Source: Desulfurobacterium atlanticum (GTDB lineage: Bacteria; Aquificota; Aquificia; Desulfurobacteriales; Desulfurobacteriaceae). Taken from it: a stretch of 64,000 nt of DNA. Below the pieces are notes generated by a model. The model did no database searches. It was given only the letters and a program-made list of their open reading frames with translations, and had not been told where the DNA came from. Each line of letters opens with the position of its first letter. Position 1 is the stretch's first letter. Of this stretch, positions 37,229 through 46,655 are shown piece by piece. The stretch lies in the NCBI RefSeq assembly GCF_900188395.1, contig NZ_FZOB01000001.1, positions 1-64,000 on the forward strand. Reading direction: 5' to 3'. Made by a program: the position numbers and the translations under genes.

Positions 37229-37999
37229 ATGGCTAAACCTAAAATTGGAATAATGTATCTTACAAGCTGTTCAGGGTGTCAGTGTGAAATTTTAAATTAT
37301 GAGTCTGCCCTTTTAAAACTTCTTGATATAACCGAGATAAAGTATTTCCCTATAGGAAGCAGTGCCAATACCCTTGATGAAGAGCTTGATGTTCTTTTTG
37401 TAGAAGGTTCTGTTTCAACAGAACTGGATGAAAAGATGGTGAAAAAAGGAAGAGAGGCGTCTAAAGTTCTTGTTGCTATCGGTACGTGTGCATCTTTTGG
37501 AGGAGTTCAAGCAAATAATAATGATATTCCTGTAGAAGAACTGCTTGAGACTATTTACGGAACGTCTGAAATGCCTTTTGAGATAACAAAGGCAAGACCT
37601 CTTGATGAGGTTGTGAGAGTTGACTATAAGCTTCCTGGCTGTCCTGTTGAAGGAAAGCAGTTTGTTCAGGCGGCAGCTTTCCTTTTAAACGGTGTAAAAC
37701 CGTTTTTCCCAAAAATGGCTGTCTGTTATGAATGTAAGCTTTCAGAAACAGAGTGTAGAACTTTACAGGGATTGTGGTGTCTTGGTCCTATTACTAACGC
37801 CGGTTGTGGTGCTCCCTGCACTTCAAAAGGGTTTGGTTGTCAAGGGTGCCGTGGTGACCATGACGATCCCAATTATATGGAGATGGTTGAAGTGCTGACG
37901 GAAAGGGGATTGAAAGGTGAAGACCTTGTAAACTTTATGAAAACCTTTCGGGGTAATTATCTTAAAGAGAAATTGAAAGATGCGGGAGTTGAGTTATGA
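37229..37999 (+). CDS. hydD: Group 3b hydrogenase delta (small) subunit
   Basis: The 256-residue small subunit that holds the [4Fe-4S] cluster chain next to the NiFe site. It has YLTSCSGCQCEIL at the N-terminus, GTCASFGGVQANNN, a PGCPVEGKQF motif, and further cysteines in CYECKLSETEC, GCGAPC and CQGC. ATG 37229 is preferred over ATG 37217 because a GGGGTG element stands before it. Overlaps hydA by 4 nt. Confidence 0.9.
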   Translation: MAKPKIGIMYLTSCSGCQCEILNYESALLKLLDITEIKYFPIGSSANTLDEELDVLFVEGSVSTELDEKMVKKGREASKVLVAIGTCASFGGVQANNNDIPVEELLETIYGTSEMPFEITKARPLDEVVRVDYKLPGCPVEGKQFVQAAAFLLNGVKPFFPKMAVCYECKLSETECRTLQGLWCLGPITNAGCGAPCTSKGFGCQGCRGDHDDPNYMEMVEVLTERGLKGEDLVNFMKTFRGNYLKEKLKDAGVEL

Positions 38000-39300
38000 G
38001 AAGAGAAGTAAAGGTTGAACATCTTACCCGTGTTGAAGGGCACGGGGCTATAGAGATAGTTTTTGAGGAAGATAAAGTTAAGGATGTTAAAGTCAGAATA
38101 ACTGAAGGACCGAGGTTTTATGAATATACTGCAAGGGATAGGCTGTGGGGAGAGATTCCAAAAGTCATGTCAAGAATTTGCGGGATATGTTATGTTAGCC
38201 ACAGGATAGCTTCTGTAAGGGCTATTGAGGATGCGTTTGATGTTTCTGTTCCTGAACCTATAGAGCTTTTAAGAAAACTTCTTATAGTTGGTGAGTTTTT
38301 TGAAAGCCATTCCTTACATGTTTATTTTCTGGCTCTTCCAGACTATATGGGATACAACTCAGCTCTTGAGATGGCAAAAGAGTATCCGAATGTTGTAAAA
38401 CGTGCTTTTAAGATGAAGAATTTAGGCAATAAGATAATGAAAACTATAACTGGAAAGCACTTTCACGGAGAGAATATTGTTCCCGGTGGATTTGCTACTT
38501 TTCCTTCTAAAGATGAACTTCTTGAGCTTAAGGAAAATCTTGAGGATATTTTAGTTGATGCGAAGGATACAATAAAACTTTTTGATTCTCTTGAGTATCC
38601 TGAATTTAACGCTCCTTTTGAGCTTCAGATGGCAATTTCAAAGGAGCACTTTTCTCTTGTAGGAGATGAGGTTTACGTGTCAAATGGGACTGTGTTTACG
38701 AAGAATGAGTTTGAGATGTTTGTTGTTGAGACTTTTAACGGATATTCAATGGCAAAGCAGTCAACCATAGAAGGGAAACCTTTCCTTGTGGGACCTCTTG
38801 CAAGAGTTAACCTTCATCTTGATTCGTTAAGACCTGAAACAAAAGAGATTATGAAAGATATGAGGGTGAAATTTCCATCTGCAAATATTCTTCATCAAAA
38901 CGTTGCAAGAACCATAGAGCTTTTTGAATTGGCTTTAGAGGGGATTGAACTTATAGATAAGATTCTTGAAAATTATCCAGCCTTTTCAGTGGTTGATATT
39001 AAGCCTAAAAAGGGCTCTGGTTTTGGTTTAAAAGAAGCTCCACGGGGAACACTTTATCATAAGTACTCTTTTGATGAGAACGGCAGGTGTATATCTGCAA
39101 ATGTTATAACACCGACTGCCCAGCTTCAGGCGAATATGGAGAGGGATTTAAGAAGTCTTGCTGAAAAGCTTGTTTCTGCTGATGATGAAACAATTAAAAA
39201 ATATGCAGAGATGGTTATAAGGTCGTATGATCCGTGTATTTCCTGTTCTGTTCACATGTTCAAAGCAGAATTTGACACTTTAAAGATAATTCGCCTTTAA
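37996..39300 (+). CDS. hydA: Group 3b hydrogenase alpha (NiFe catalytic) subunit
   Basis: The 434-residue large subunit with the nickel-binding pairs RICGIC (N-terminal) and DPCISC (C-terminal). After the C-terminal H (DPCISCSVH) come 14 residues, the peptide expected to be cut off by a maturation endopeptidase once the metal centre is built; neither that protease nor hyp genes are in the window. Group 3b enzymes are cytosolic and reversible, and some also reduce sulfur, which would suit a sulfur-reducing thermophile. Confidence 0.94.
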   Translation: MRREVKVEHLTRVEGHGAIEIVFEEDKVKDVKVRITEGPRFYEYTARDRLWGEIPKVMSRICGICYVSHRIASVRAIEDAFDVSVPEPIELLRKLLIVGEFFESHSLHVYFLALPDYMGYNSALEMAKEYPNVVKRAFKMKNLGNKIMKTITGKHFHGENIVPGGFATFPSKDELLELKENLEDILVDAKDTIKLFDSLEYPEFNAPFELQMAISKEHFSLVGDEVYVSNGTVFTKNEFEMFVVETFNGYSMAKQSTIEGKPFLVGPLARVNLHLDSLRPETKEIMKDMRVKFPSANILHQNVARTIELFELALEGIELIDKILENYPAFSVVDIKPKKGSGFGLKEAPRGTLYHKYSFDENGRCISANVITPTAQLQANMERDLRSLAEKLVSADDETIKKYAEMVIRSYDPCISCSVHMFKAEFDTLKIIRL

Positions 39301-39315
39301 AAATTCACTTTTCTT

Positions 39316-39342
39316 GAAGCCCTTAAAGGGCTTCTCTCTTTC
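39316..39342 (+). terminator. Probable terminator of the hydrogenase operon
   Basis: GAAGCCC-TTAAA-GGGCTTC (39316-39334) followed by a TCTCTTTC pyrimidine tract, 15 bases after the hydA stop. Confidence 0.65.
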
Positions 39343-39402
39343 AAAAATCTCTTTTTAACCTTTTTAAAATGTTAAAATTTTTTAAAAAGCTCTGGAGGAT
39401 TT

Positions 39403-39825
39403 ATGGATACAGCTATAAAGATTTTTTATTACGTTGCAAGGGTATTTTTCTTCCTTGCTTTCATCTATCTTGTGCTGGTTATTCTTCTTAGAATATATTG
39501 GAACTTTAAATCTAAAAGAATGAGAGGAAAACCTTTACCTTTACTTGATGGTGAATTTTCTAGATTAAAGAAAGGTAAAGGGATGGTTTATTTCTTTTCT
39601 CCAACATGCAAACCGTGTAAGGAGATGGAACCTATAATTAAAAAACTTTCAAGAGATGCAAAGATTAAAGTTGTAAGGGTTGATGTTAACAAAAAACCCG
39701 AACTTGCAAGGAAGTTTGGAGTTCTTGCTACGCCGTGTGAGATCCTTACAAAGGATGGAAAGATTGTGAAGATTTTTCTTGGCCCTGCTACAGAAGGGGA
39801 TATAAGGAAGGCACTTGAGCTATGA
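39403..39825 (+). CDS. Membrane-anchored thioredoxin-like protein
   Basis: A 140-residue protein with one N-terminal membrane helix (about 9-31) and a thioredoxin fold carrying the redox motif CKPC after FSPT and the cis-proline in ATPC. The anchor is followed by a run of basic residues, which by the positive-inside rule suggests the thioredoxin domain is cytoplasmic. Its function (thiol exchange, peroxide or cytochrome maturation support) is not evident. It overlaps the nuclease gene by 4 nt. Confidence 0.82.
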   Translation: MDTAIKIFYYVARVFFFLAFIYLVLVILLRIYWNFKSKRMRGKPLPLLDGEFSRLKKGKGMVYFFSPTCKPCKEMEPIIKKLSRDAKIKVVRVDVNKKPELARKFGVLATPCEILTKDGKIVKIFLGPATEGDIRKALEL

Positions 39826-41183
39826 AGGTAACCTTTTGCGGTGCTGCTGGTGTTGTAACGGGAAGTTGCTTTCTTATTGAAGCGGAAAATGTCAGGTTTC
39901 TTGTTGATTGTGGTCAGTTTCAGGGTGATGTGAAGCTTGAGGATGAGAACTTTCGTTTTCCCTTTGATCCTTCAACGATAGATTTTGTTCTTTTAACCCA
40001 CGGACATCTTGACCACTGCGGCAGATTGCCGCTTCTTGTAAATAAAGGTTTTAAAGGCAAAATCTTTGCTACAGACGGGACTATAGATATAGCCCGGCTG
40101 ATTTTAATGGATGCGGCTCAGGTTCAGGAAGAGACAATAGTTACTGTTAATAGAAAACGGATGAGGGAAGGATTACCACCTGTTAAGCCACTTTTTCTCC
40201 TTGATGATGTTTTTGAGGTTTTTCCTCTTTTTGAGTCTGTTGAACAGAACAGGCAGATTGAATATAAAGGGGTAAGATTTTGTTTTCGTGATGCGGGACA
40301 TATTCTCTGTTCTTCTTTTGTTGAGATTGATATTGAAGGAAAAACGGTTGTTTTCTCGGGGGATTTGGGAAATAGAGGAAAACCAATAGTTCCCGACCCT
40401 CAAGAGCCATCCCCGGCAGATGTGGTTTTTATGGAGACAACTTACGGAGATAGGAAACATAGAACTTTGGAGGATTCAGTTAAAGAGCTTAAAGATGCGA
40501 TCAATGATACTTTTAAAAGGGGAGGTGTTGTTCTCATTCCCTCTTTTGCCCTTGAAAGGGCTCAGGATGTCCTTTATTTTATCAGACAGTTTGTTGAGAA
40601 AGGAGAGATTCCCCGATGTAACGTTTTTCTTGACAGTCCCCTTGCAATTTCAATAACCAAAGTTTTTAGAAGACATCGGGAGTGTTTTGATGATGAAGCT
40701 TTAAATAAAAGAAATCTTTTTGATTTTCCTGGGTTGAAATTTACTAGAACGGTGGAAGAATCTATGAAAATTAACAATATAAAGTCAAAAGCGATAATAA
40801 TTGCCGGGAACGGCATGTGCACAGGGGGAAGGATACTTCACCATCTGAGGCATCATCTGTGGGATAGAAATAGCTCAATAGTGTTCATAGGTTATCAGGC
40901 AGAAGGAACAACGGGAAGGGAAATAGTTGATGGAAAGAAAAAGGTTAAAATATTTAACGAGCTTATAAAGGTTAATTCAAAGGTATATACGATTAACGGG
41001 TTTTCATCTCATGCAGATCAACCGCAGCTTCTTAACTGGCTTTCTCACGGAATTAAAGAGGGGACAGAGGTGGTTCTTATACACGGAGAGAAAAGAGCTA
41101 TGAGTGTTTTTGCTAAAAAGGTAGAGGAGTTGTTTGATATTTCACCGGTAATGCCGTCTCTTTATGAAACTTTAATTTTTTGA
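39822..41183 (+). CDS. Beta-CASP metallo-beta-lactamase nuclease
   Basis: A 453-residue RNA-processing type nuclease of the CPSF73/YSH1-like beta-CASP family. Metal motifs are HGHLDHCGRLP, FRDAGHILCS and SGDLGNRG; the beta-CASP part has METTYGDR, IPSFALERAQ and SGMCTGGR-like GNGMCTGGR, then INGFSSHADQ near the end. The KH domains of archaeal homologues are absent. Such enzymes cut or trim RNA in bacteria; the target is unknown. Confidence 0.88.
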   Translation: MKVTFCGAAGVVTGSCFLIEAENVRFLVDCGQFQGDVKLEDENFRFPFDPSTIDFVLLTHGHLDHCGRLPLLVNKGFKGKIFATDGTIDIARLILMDAAQVQEETIVTVNRKRMREGLPPVKPLFLLDDVFEVFPLFESVEQNRQIEYKGVRFCFRDAGHILCSSFVEIDIEGKTVVFSGDLGNRGKPIVPDPQEPSPADVVFMETTYGDRKHRTLEDSVKELKDAINDTFKRGGVVLIPSFALERAQDVLYFIRQFVEKGEIPRCNVFLDSPLAISITKVFRRHRECFDDEALNKRNLFDFPGLKFTRTVEESMKINNIKSKAIIIAGNGMCTGGRILHHLRHHLWDRNSSIVFIGYQAEGTTGREIVDGKKKVKIFNELIKVNSKVYTINGFSSHADQPQLLNWLSHGIKEGTEVVLIHGEKRAMSVFAKKVEELFDISPVMPSLYETLIF

Positions 41184-41195
41184 AAGGGTATAAAG

Positions 41196-42920
41196 ATGAA
41201 AAACAGGGAGCTTGCGAAGATTTTTGAAAAGTGGGCTGATATTCTGGAATTTAAGGGAGATAATCCTTACCATATAAGAGCTTACCGAAATGCTGCAAGG
41301 ATTATAAACGACCTTACTGAAGATATAGAAGTTCTTGCGAAAGAAGGGAAACTTACTTCTATTCCAGGAATAGGACAGAGATTGCAGGCTAAAATTCTTG
41401 AGTTTCTGAAGACCGGTAAGATTGAGGAGTTTGAAAAAATTAAAAGGGAAGTTCCTGATACTATTTTCACACTTCTTGATATTCCCGGTGTGGGGCCTAA
41501 AACGGTAAAACTTCTGTATGAAAATTTGGGGGTCAGAAGTTTAGAAGATCTTAAAAGGGTGATTGAAAACGGAAAAATTTACTCTCTACCAGGTTTTCGC
41601 CAGAAAAAGGTTGAGAAGATAAGGAAGGGAATAGAGCTTCTTGAAAAATCAAGGGGAAGAATTTTACTTGGAGTTGCTGTTTTTATAGTTGACAGGATAG
41701 TGGAGCAGCTAAAATCCCATTCGGCTGTTGAAAAGATAAGTGTTGCCGGTTCAACAAGACGAATGAAAGAGACTGTTGGGGATATAGATATTCTCGCAAC
41801 AGGTAAAAATCTTGAAATAATAGAAGCTTTTGTTTCTCTTCCAAATGTTAGGGAGATTCTATGGAAAGGAACAAAAAAGGCAACAGTTATTGTTGAGGAG
41901 GGCGAGCAAGTTGATTTAAGGGTAACAGAGCCGGAGTGTTATGGAGCGGCGCTTCAGTATTTTACAGGTTCAAGGGCACATAATATCCATCTACGAACTA
42001 TTTGTGTTAAAAATGGGTTAAAGCTTAACGAGTATGGGCTTTTTAAGGGAGATGAGAGGATAGCTGGAAAAACGGAGGAGGAGATATATTCGGCTCTTGG
42101 GATGGATACGCCACCTCCAGAAATAAGAGAGGATACGGGGGAGATAGAAGCGGCTCTTGAGCATAAGCTTCCTGCTCTTTTGGAGGATAAACATATAAAA
42201 GGAGACCTTCACATTCATTCAAACTGGTCAGACGGTGCTTCAACCATTGAAGAGCTGATAGATGAGGCGCTAAAAAGAGGTTATAAATATATAGCGATAA
42301 CAGACCATTCGAAATCTTTAAAGGTTGCTTCAGGTCTTTCTGAGGAGGATCTTTTAAGAAGAAACTACGAGATAGATAAGTGGAATGAAAAGCTTAACGG
42401 GAAACTTGTTCTTCTTAAAGGTACAGAAGTTGATATTCTTCCTGACGGTTCTCTTGATTATGATGATGAGATTTTAAAGCAGCTTGATTTTGTGGTTGCC
42501 TCAATTCATTCAAGATTTAATAGGGACAATACAGACAGAATTTTAAAAGCGATGGAAAATCCTTATGTTAATGTTATAGGACATCCTACAGGTAGAATTA
42601 TCGGAAGCAGGGACCCTTATCCTCTTGATATGGAAAAGGTTATGGAGAAAGCTGTAGAGACAGGAACTGCACTTGAGCTTAACTGTTACTATGATAGGCT
42701 TGACCTTAAAGATACCAACTGTCGTCTTGCAAAAAGATACGGAGTAAAAATTTCCCTTGGCACAGATTCACACCATAGGGACCACATGTGGATGATGAAA
42801 CTTGGCGTGGGGACGGCGAGAAGGGGCTGGCTTGAAAGGAAGGATGTTATCAATACATACACATTGAAAAAATTAAAGGAGTTCGTTTTAAGAAAACGAA
42901 AACTGTTTGGAGTTTTGTAG
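41196..42920 (+). CDS. polX: Family X DNA polymerase with PHP domain
   Basis: A 574-residue repair polymerase. The N-terminal half is polymerase-beta-like, with two helix-hairpin-helix motifs (SIPGIGQRLQ, DIPGVGPKT), a GSTRRMKETVGDIDIL catalytic block and a third Asp in VDLRV. The C-terminal PHP domain (DLHIHSNWSDG, AITDHS, GTEVDIL, GTDSHH) provides 3'-5' exonuclease and AP-endonuclease activity in homologues. Length and domain order are typical of bacterial PolX, which acts in base excision repair. Confidence 0.93.
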   Translation: MKNRELAKIFEKWADILEFKGDNPYHIRAYRNAARIINDLTEDIEVLAKEGKLTSIPGIGQRLQAKILEFLKTGKIEEFEKIKREVPDTIFTLLDIPGVGPKTVKLLYENLGVRSLEDLKRVIENGKIYSLPGFRQKKVEKIRKGIELLEKSRGRILLGVAVFIVDRIVEQLKSHSAVEKISVAGSTRRMKETVGDIDILATGKNLEIIEAFVSLPNVREILWKGTKKATVIVEEGEQVDLRVTEPECYGAALQYFTGSRAHNIHLRTICVKNGLKLNEYGLFKGDERIAGKTEEEIYSALGMDTPPPEIREDTGEIEAALEHKLPALLEDKHIKGDLHIHSNWSDGASTIEELIDEALKRGYKYIAITDHSKSLKVASGLSEEDLLRRNYEIDKWNEKLNGKLVLLKGTEVDILPDGSLDYDDEILKQLDFVVASIHSRFNRDNTDRILKAMENPYVNVIGHPTGRIIGSRDPYPLDMEKVMEKAVETGTALELNCYYDRLDLKDTNCRLAKRYGVKISLGTDSHHRDHMWMMKLGVGTARRGWLERKDVINTYTLKKLKEFVLRKRKLFGVL

Positions 42921-42929
42921 GGGGATGGG

Positions 42930-44543
42930 ATGTATGTTTTAAAAGCAACCGAGATGGCGGAGATAGACAGAGTAACTATTAATGAGATAGGCGTTCCCGG
43001 TGCTGTTCTTATGGAGAATGCGGCAAGAGGATTGGCATCTGTTATTTTTGACCGTGTAAAAGGGAAAAATGCTCTTATTGTTTGTGGTGCCGGAAATAAC
43101 GGTGGAGATGGTTTTGCCGTTGCAAGGAATCTTATTAATCACGGCTATAAAGTAGAAATAGTTCTTCTTACATCTCCTGAGAGGTTGAAAGGTGATGCAA
43201 AAATCAACTACGACATTCTCCTTAATATGGGAGTTGATGTTAAAGTTGCTGAGAAAGAAACAGATTTAACTGTTTTGCTTGATAGTCTTAAAAATGCAGA
43301 TTTTGTTGTTGATGCTATTTTTGGCACAGGTTTAACAAGACCTGTTGAGGGTTTTTATGCTACGGCTATAAAGTTTATTAATGAGAAGAGTAACTTTACT
43401 GTTTCTGTTGATATTCCATCTGGACTTTTTGCCGGTGAATCATTCCTGCCTGAAGGTGAATTTATCAAGGCTGATATAACTGTTACATTTGCCTATCCTA
43501 AAATTGCTCACGTCTTACCGCCAGCGTGTAAAATGTGCGGGGAGGTTTTTGTTGTTGATATTTCTATTCCTGAGAGTAAAGTTAAAAATCTTTTACCCCA
43601 TAGAGAGCTTATAACGGTTGAGAAAGTTGCTCCCGCTTTTCCAGGAAGGGATATGGATACTCACAAATACAATTACGGCTATCTTGCTGTTATAGGTGGT
43701 TCTTGCGGAAAAACCGGTGCTGTTTCTATGACTGCTATGGCATCTTTAAGAACCGGCGTTGGTCTTGTAACTGCTATTGTTCCGAGGGATCTTAACACTA
43801 TTTATGAGGTGAAACTTACCGAGCCGATGACAATTCCGATAATTTCTGCTGAAAAAGGACATTTTAATGCCAATTCCCTTGATGAGGTTATTACTGTTTT
43901 AAAAGAAAGCAAGTTTTCTACAGTTGCGATAGGCCCGGGACTTGGATGGAATAAAGATACTGAAATTTTCGTTTCGGAACTTTTGAAGACTATTAAAAAG
44001 CCTGTTGTCCTTGATGCTGACGGACTTAACAGTATTTCTAAGAATGTTGATATTCTTAAAACTTTAAGGGAAACTCCAATTCTTACTCCTCATACAGGAG
44101 AGTTTTCAAGGCTTACAGGAATACCTGTAAAGGAGATAAATAATAGACCTATTGACACTGCAGTTAAGTTTGCTACAGAATATGGTGTTGTTCTTGTTCT
44201 AAAGGGGGCAAGAACTATTGTTGCAACTCCCGAAGGGAAAGTTTACATAAATACTTTAGGTAATCCGGGAATGGCAACAGCTGGAACAGGGGATGTTTTA
44301 ACGGGTATTATAGGAGCTTTAAGGGCTAAAGGATTATCAGCAGAACTTTCTGCTGTTGCCGGAGTGTTTGTTCACTCTCTTTCAGGGGATTTAGCAGCTA
44401 AAACTTTGGGAGAAGAGTCTCTTATCGCTACAGATTTAATTAAAACTCTTCCTGAGGCTATACGATTTTTAAAGGAAGCTGCAGAAAAAGAAAAGTCTAA
44501 AGATAGCTTTGTTAAATCTTTTCGTGAGATTGTAGGTGCTTAA
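42930..44543 (+). CDS. nnrD: Bifunctional NAD(P)HX epimerase/dehydratase
   Basis: Repairs hydrated NADH/NADPH, damage that forms faster at high temperature. The N-terminal YjeF_N epimerase domain (1 to about 215) has GNNGGDGFAVARNL and FGTGL; the C-terminal ADP-dependent dehydratase (about 225-500) has GPGLGWN, LTPHTGEFSRLTG and GNPGMATAGTGDVL. The 537-residue fused form is the common bacterial version. A short extra charged tail follows. The next gene starts inside its last codons. Confidence 0.94.
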   Translation: MYVLKATEMAEIDRVTINEIGVPGAVLMENAARGLASVIFDRVKGKNALIVCGAGNNGGDGFAVARNLINHGYKVEIVLLTSPERLKGDAKINYDILLNMGVDVKVAEKETDLTVLLDSLKNADFVVDAIFGTGLTRPVEGFYATAIKFINEKSNFTVSVDIPSGLFAGESFLPEGEFIKADITVTFAYPKIAHVLPPACKMCGEVFVVDISIPESKVKNLLPHRELITVEKVAPAFPGRDMDTHKYNYGYLAVIGGSCGKTGAVSMTAMASLRTGVGLVTAIVPRDLNTIYEVKLTEPMTIPIISAEKGHFNANSLDEVITVLKESKFSTVAIGPGLGWNKDTEIFVSELLKTIKKPVVLDADGLNSISKNVDILKTLRETPILTPHTGEFSRLTGIPVKEINNRPIDTAVKFATEYGVVLVLKGARTIVATPEGKVYINTLGNPGMATAGTGDVLTGIIGALRAKGLSAELSAVAGVFVHSLSGDLAAKTLGEESLIATDLIKTLPEAIRFLKEAAEKEKSKDSFVKSFREIVGA

Positions 44544-46503
44544 GAGTAAAAGGGTAAGGAAGCGGATTTTAAACATAGCCGGTTTATTAACCGGCTTTTT
44601 TATTCTTGCTTTTTTTGGAACCAAGTTTCTCTCATGGATATCTGGAAAATTCTATTTAAGCAACCCTTCCTTTCATATACTTTTTTCTATTAATCTCCTT
44701 TTACTTCTTGTTATCTTTGTTTTTCTTATCAGAAACATTTTTCTGCTTTTTGTTCCCTATCGTTCAACCCGTTTAAGATTTAAACTTGTAACGGCTTTTT
44801 CTCTTCTTATCCTTGGACCTGCTCTTTTTTCAGTTTTTATCTCTACAAATTTTATTAATAGGGGGCTTGATAGACTTTTTAAACTTCAAATGAAAAGAAG
44901 TATAGAGACTGCAGTATCTGTAGGTTCTGCAACATTTGATCTTCTTTCTGATGACGTTGCTTCATTTTTAAAAACTTTTCCTTCATTTAAAAGAGTTAAT
45001 TTAAAAAAAAGTGGATTTGAAGGAATCTGCCGTATTACAGGGGAAAAGGTGGAATGTAGAGGGAAGATAGATATAAACCCGGACCTTGTTAAAAATGTTG
45101 TTGATGTTTCAGGTATCTATTCTCGCCTTAATAGGAAAAATAGGAGTTTAACTGTCTGTATAAAGAGGGGAGGAAGATATTACTGTGCCTTGAAAAAGCT
45201 TCCTGAAAAGTTTATGAAAAACCTTTCTCAGCTTGAACAGTTAAAACTGGATTACTCTTTAATGAAAAGTTATGAGAAGCCTATAAAAGGGGTTTATACA
45301 GCTACTTTCTTTGTTATGGGTGTTCTTGTTTTGGTTGGAGCTTTTTGGTTTGCAAGATATTTTGAGAAAATGATAAATGTTCCAGTTGAAGCTCTTTACA
45401 GAGCCACAAGAAAAATTTCTACTGGAAATCTTGATGTAAAAATTGAGGTGGAAGGGACGGATGAACTTAGAAATGTTATTTCGGCTTTTAACTATATGGT
45501 TGAGCAGTTAAAGGCTTTGAAAAACAGATTGGAGATGGAAAAGAGATACATTGAAAACATTATTAATGCGATTTCTCCTGCTGTGATAACTATTTCAAAA
45601 GATGGACAGATTATTTCCTTCAACAGTGCTGCTAAAACGATGTTAGGTGATTTAAAGCGGGGAATTTCACCGATGAAAGCTTTTAAAGATTTTCCTGAAT
45701 TTAGGGCCTTTTTGTCAAAATTAATAGTTTCTGGTGGTGGAAGGGAGGAAGTTAAAGAAATTATTGATGGTAAAGAGCGGATATTTTCTGTAGAGGTGGT
45801 TAAACTTCCTGATGAAGGATTTGTTGTCATTATTGAAGATATTACCAAAATAGTTAGTGCTCAGAAAATGTCTGCATGGAGAGAGGTAGCTCAAAGACTT
45901 GCTCATGAAATTAAAAATCCTTTAACTCCCATTTCTCTTTCGGCAGAGAGAATAAAAAGAATTATTGGAAAACAGGATTTTCCACAGGAGAAAAAAGAGA
46001 TTATAGATAGGGCTGTTTCTCTTATACTTGAAGAGGTGGAATCTATAAGGCGATTAATTGATGAATTTAGAATGTTTGCCAGATTGCCGCTTCCTGATAA
46101 AAGACTTGAGGATATAAATAAACTTATAAATGACTTTGTTTCAAGTTATAAAGAGAAGATTTCTGTTGTTATTGATCTGGCTTCTGATATCCCTGCTGTT
46201 CCTGTTGATAAAAGGCTTTTGAGGGAAGTGTTGTTAAATCTTATGGAGAATAGTATAGATGCGGGGGCTGATACCGTTTACATCACTACCACTTATAGAG
46301 ACAACAAAGTTTTTATTGTTTTTAGAGACAATGGTCCGGGTGTTCCTGAAGAGCTTGGTGATACTGTTTTTTCACCTCACATTTCAACAAAGAAAACCGG
46401 ATGGGGACTTGGGCTTGCGATAGCCAAAAAGATTGTAGAAGATCATGGAGGGAAAATTTTTCTTGCAGATAGAAACACTTTTATTATAGAGCTTCCTGTT
46501 TAG
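44536..46503 (+). CDS. NtrY-like membrane sensor histidine kinase
   Basis: A 655-residue kinase with four predicted membrane helices (about 12-35, 45-70, 82-104 and 252-273), an extracytoplasmic segment between helices 3 and 4, and a HAMP domain (VPVEALYRATRKI). A PAS domain, HisKA with LAHEIKNPLTP (phospho-His), and HATPase boxes NSIDAGAD, DNGPG and GLGLAIAKK follow. The layout matches NtrY of the NtrYX nitrogen/redox pathway. No response regulator is encoded next to it. Start GTG 44536 overlaps the nnrD stop by 8 nt. Confidence 0.88.
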   Translation: MLKSKRVRKRILNIAGLLTGFFILAFFGTKFLSWISGKFYLSNPSFHILFSINLLLLLVIFVFLIRNIFLLFVPYRSTRLRFKLVTAFSLLILGPALFSVFISTNFINRGLDRLFKLQMKRSIETAVSVGSATFDLLSDDVASFLKTFPSFKRVNLKKSGFEGICRITGEKVECRGKIDINPDLVKNVVDVSGIYSRLNRKNRSLTVCIKRGGRYYCALKKLPEKFMKNLSQLEQLKLDYSLMKSYEKPIKGVYTATFFVMGVLVLVGAFWFARYFEKMINVPVEALYRATRKISTGNLDVKIEVEGTDELRNVISAFNYMVEQLKALKNRLEMEKRYIENIINAISPAVITISKDGQIISFNSAAKTMLGDLKRGISPMKAFKDFPEFRAFLSKLIVSGGGREEVKEIIDGKERIFSVEVVKLPDEGFVVIIEDITKIVSAQKMSAWREVAQRLAHEIKNPLTPISLSAERIKRIIGKQDFPQEKKEIIDRAVSLILEEVESIRRLIDEFRMFARLPLPDKRLEDINKLINDFVSSYKEKISVVIDLASDIPAVPVDKRLLREVLLNLMENSIDAGADTVYITTTYRDNKVFIVFRDNGPGVPEELGDTVFSPHISTKKTGWGLGLAIAKKIVEDHGGKIFLADRNTFIIELPV

Positions 46504-46655
46504 ATATGTGGTTTTGACAATATTATAAAAACTTTTAAATGGGTAGACTGTCTGTAGCTTTGGAGTATTGTTTTTTTCTCAAATTTCCTATAGATGTTAA
46601 AATATTGTAAAAAAATTTGGTAAAATAAATTGAACCATAAAGTGGGAGGAATAAT

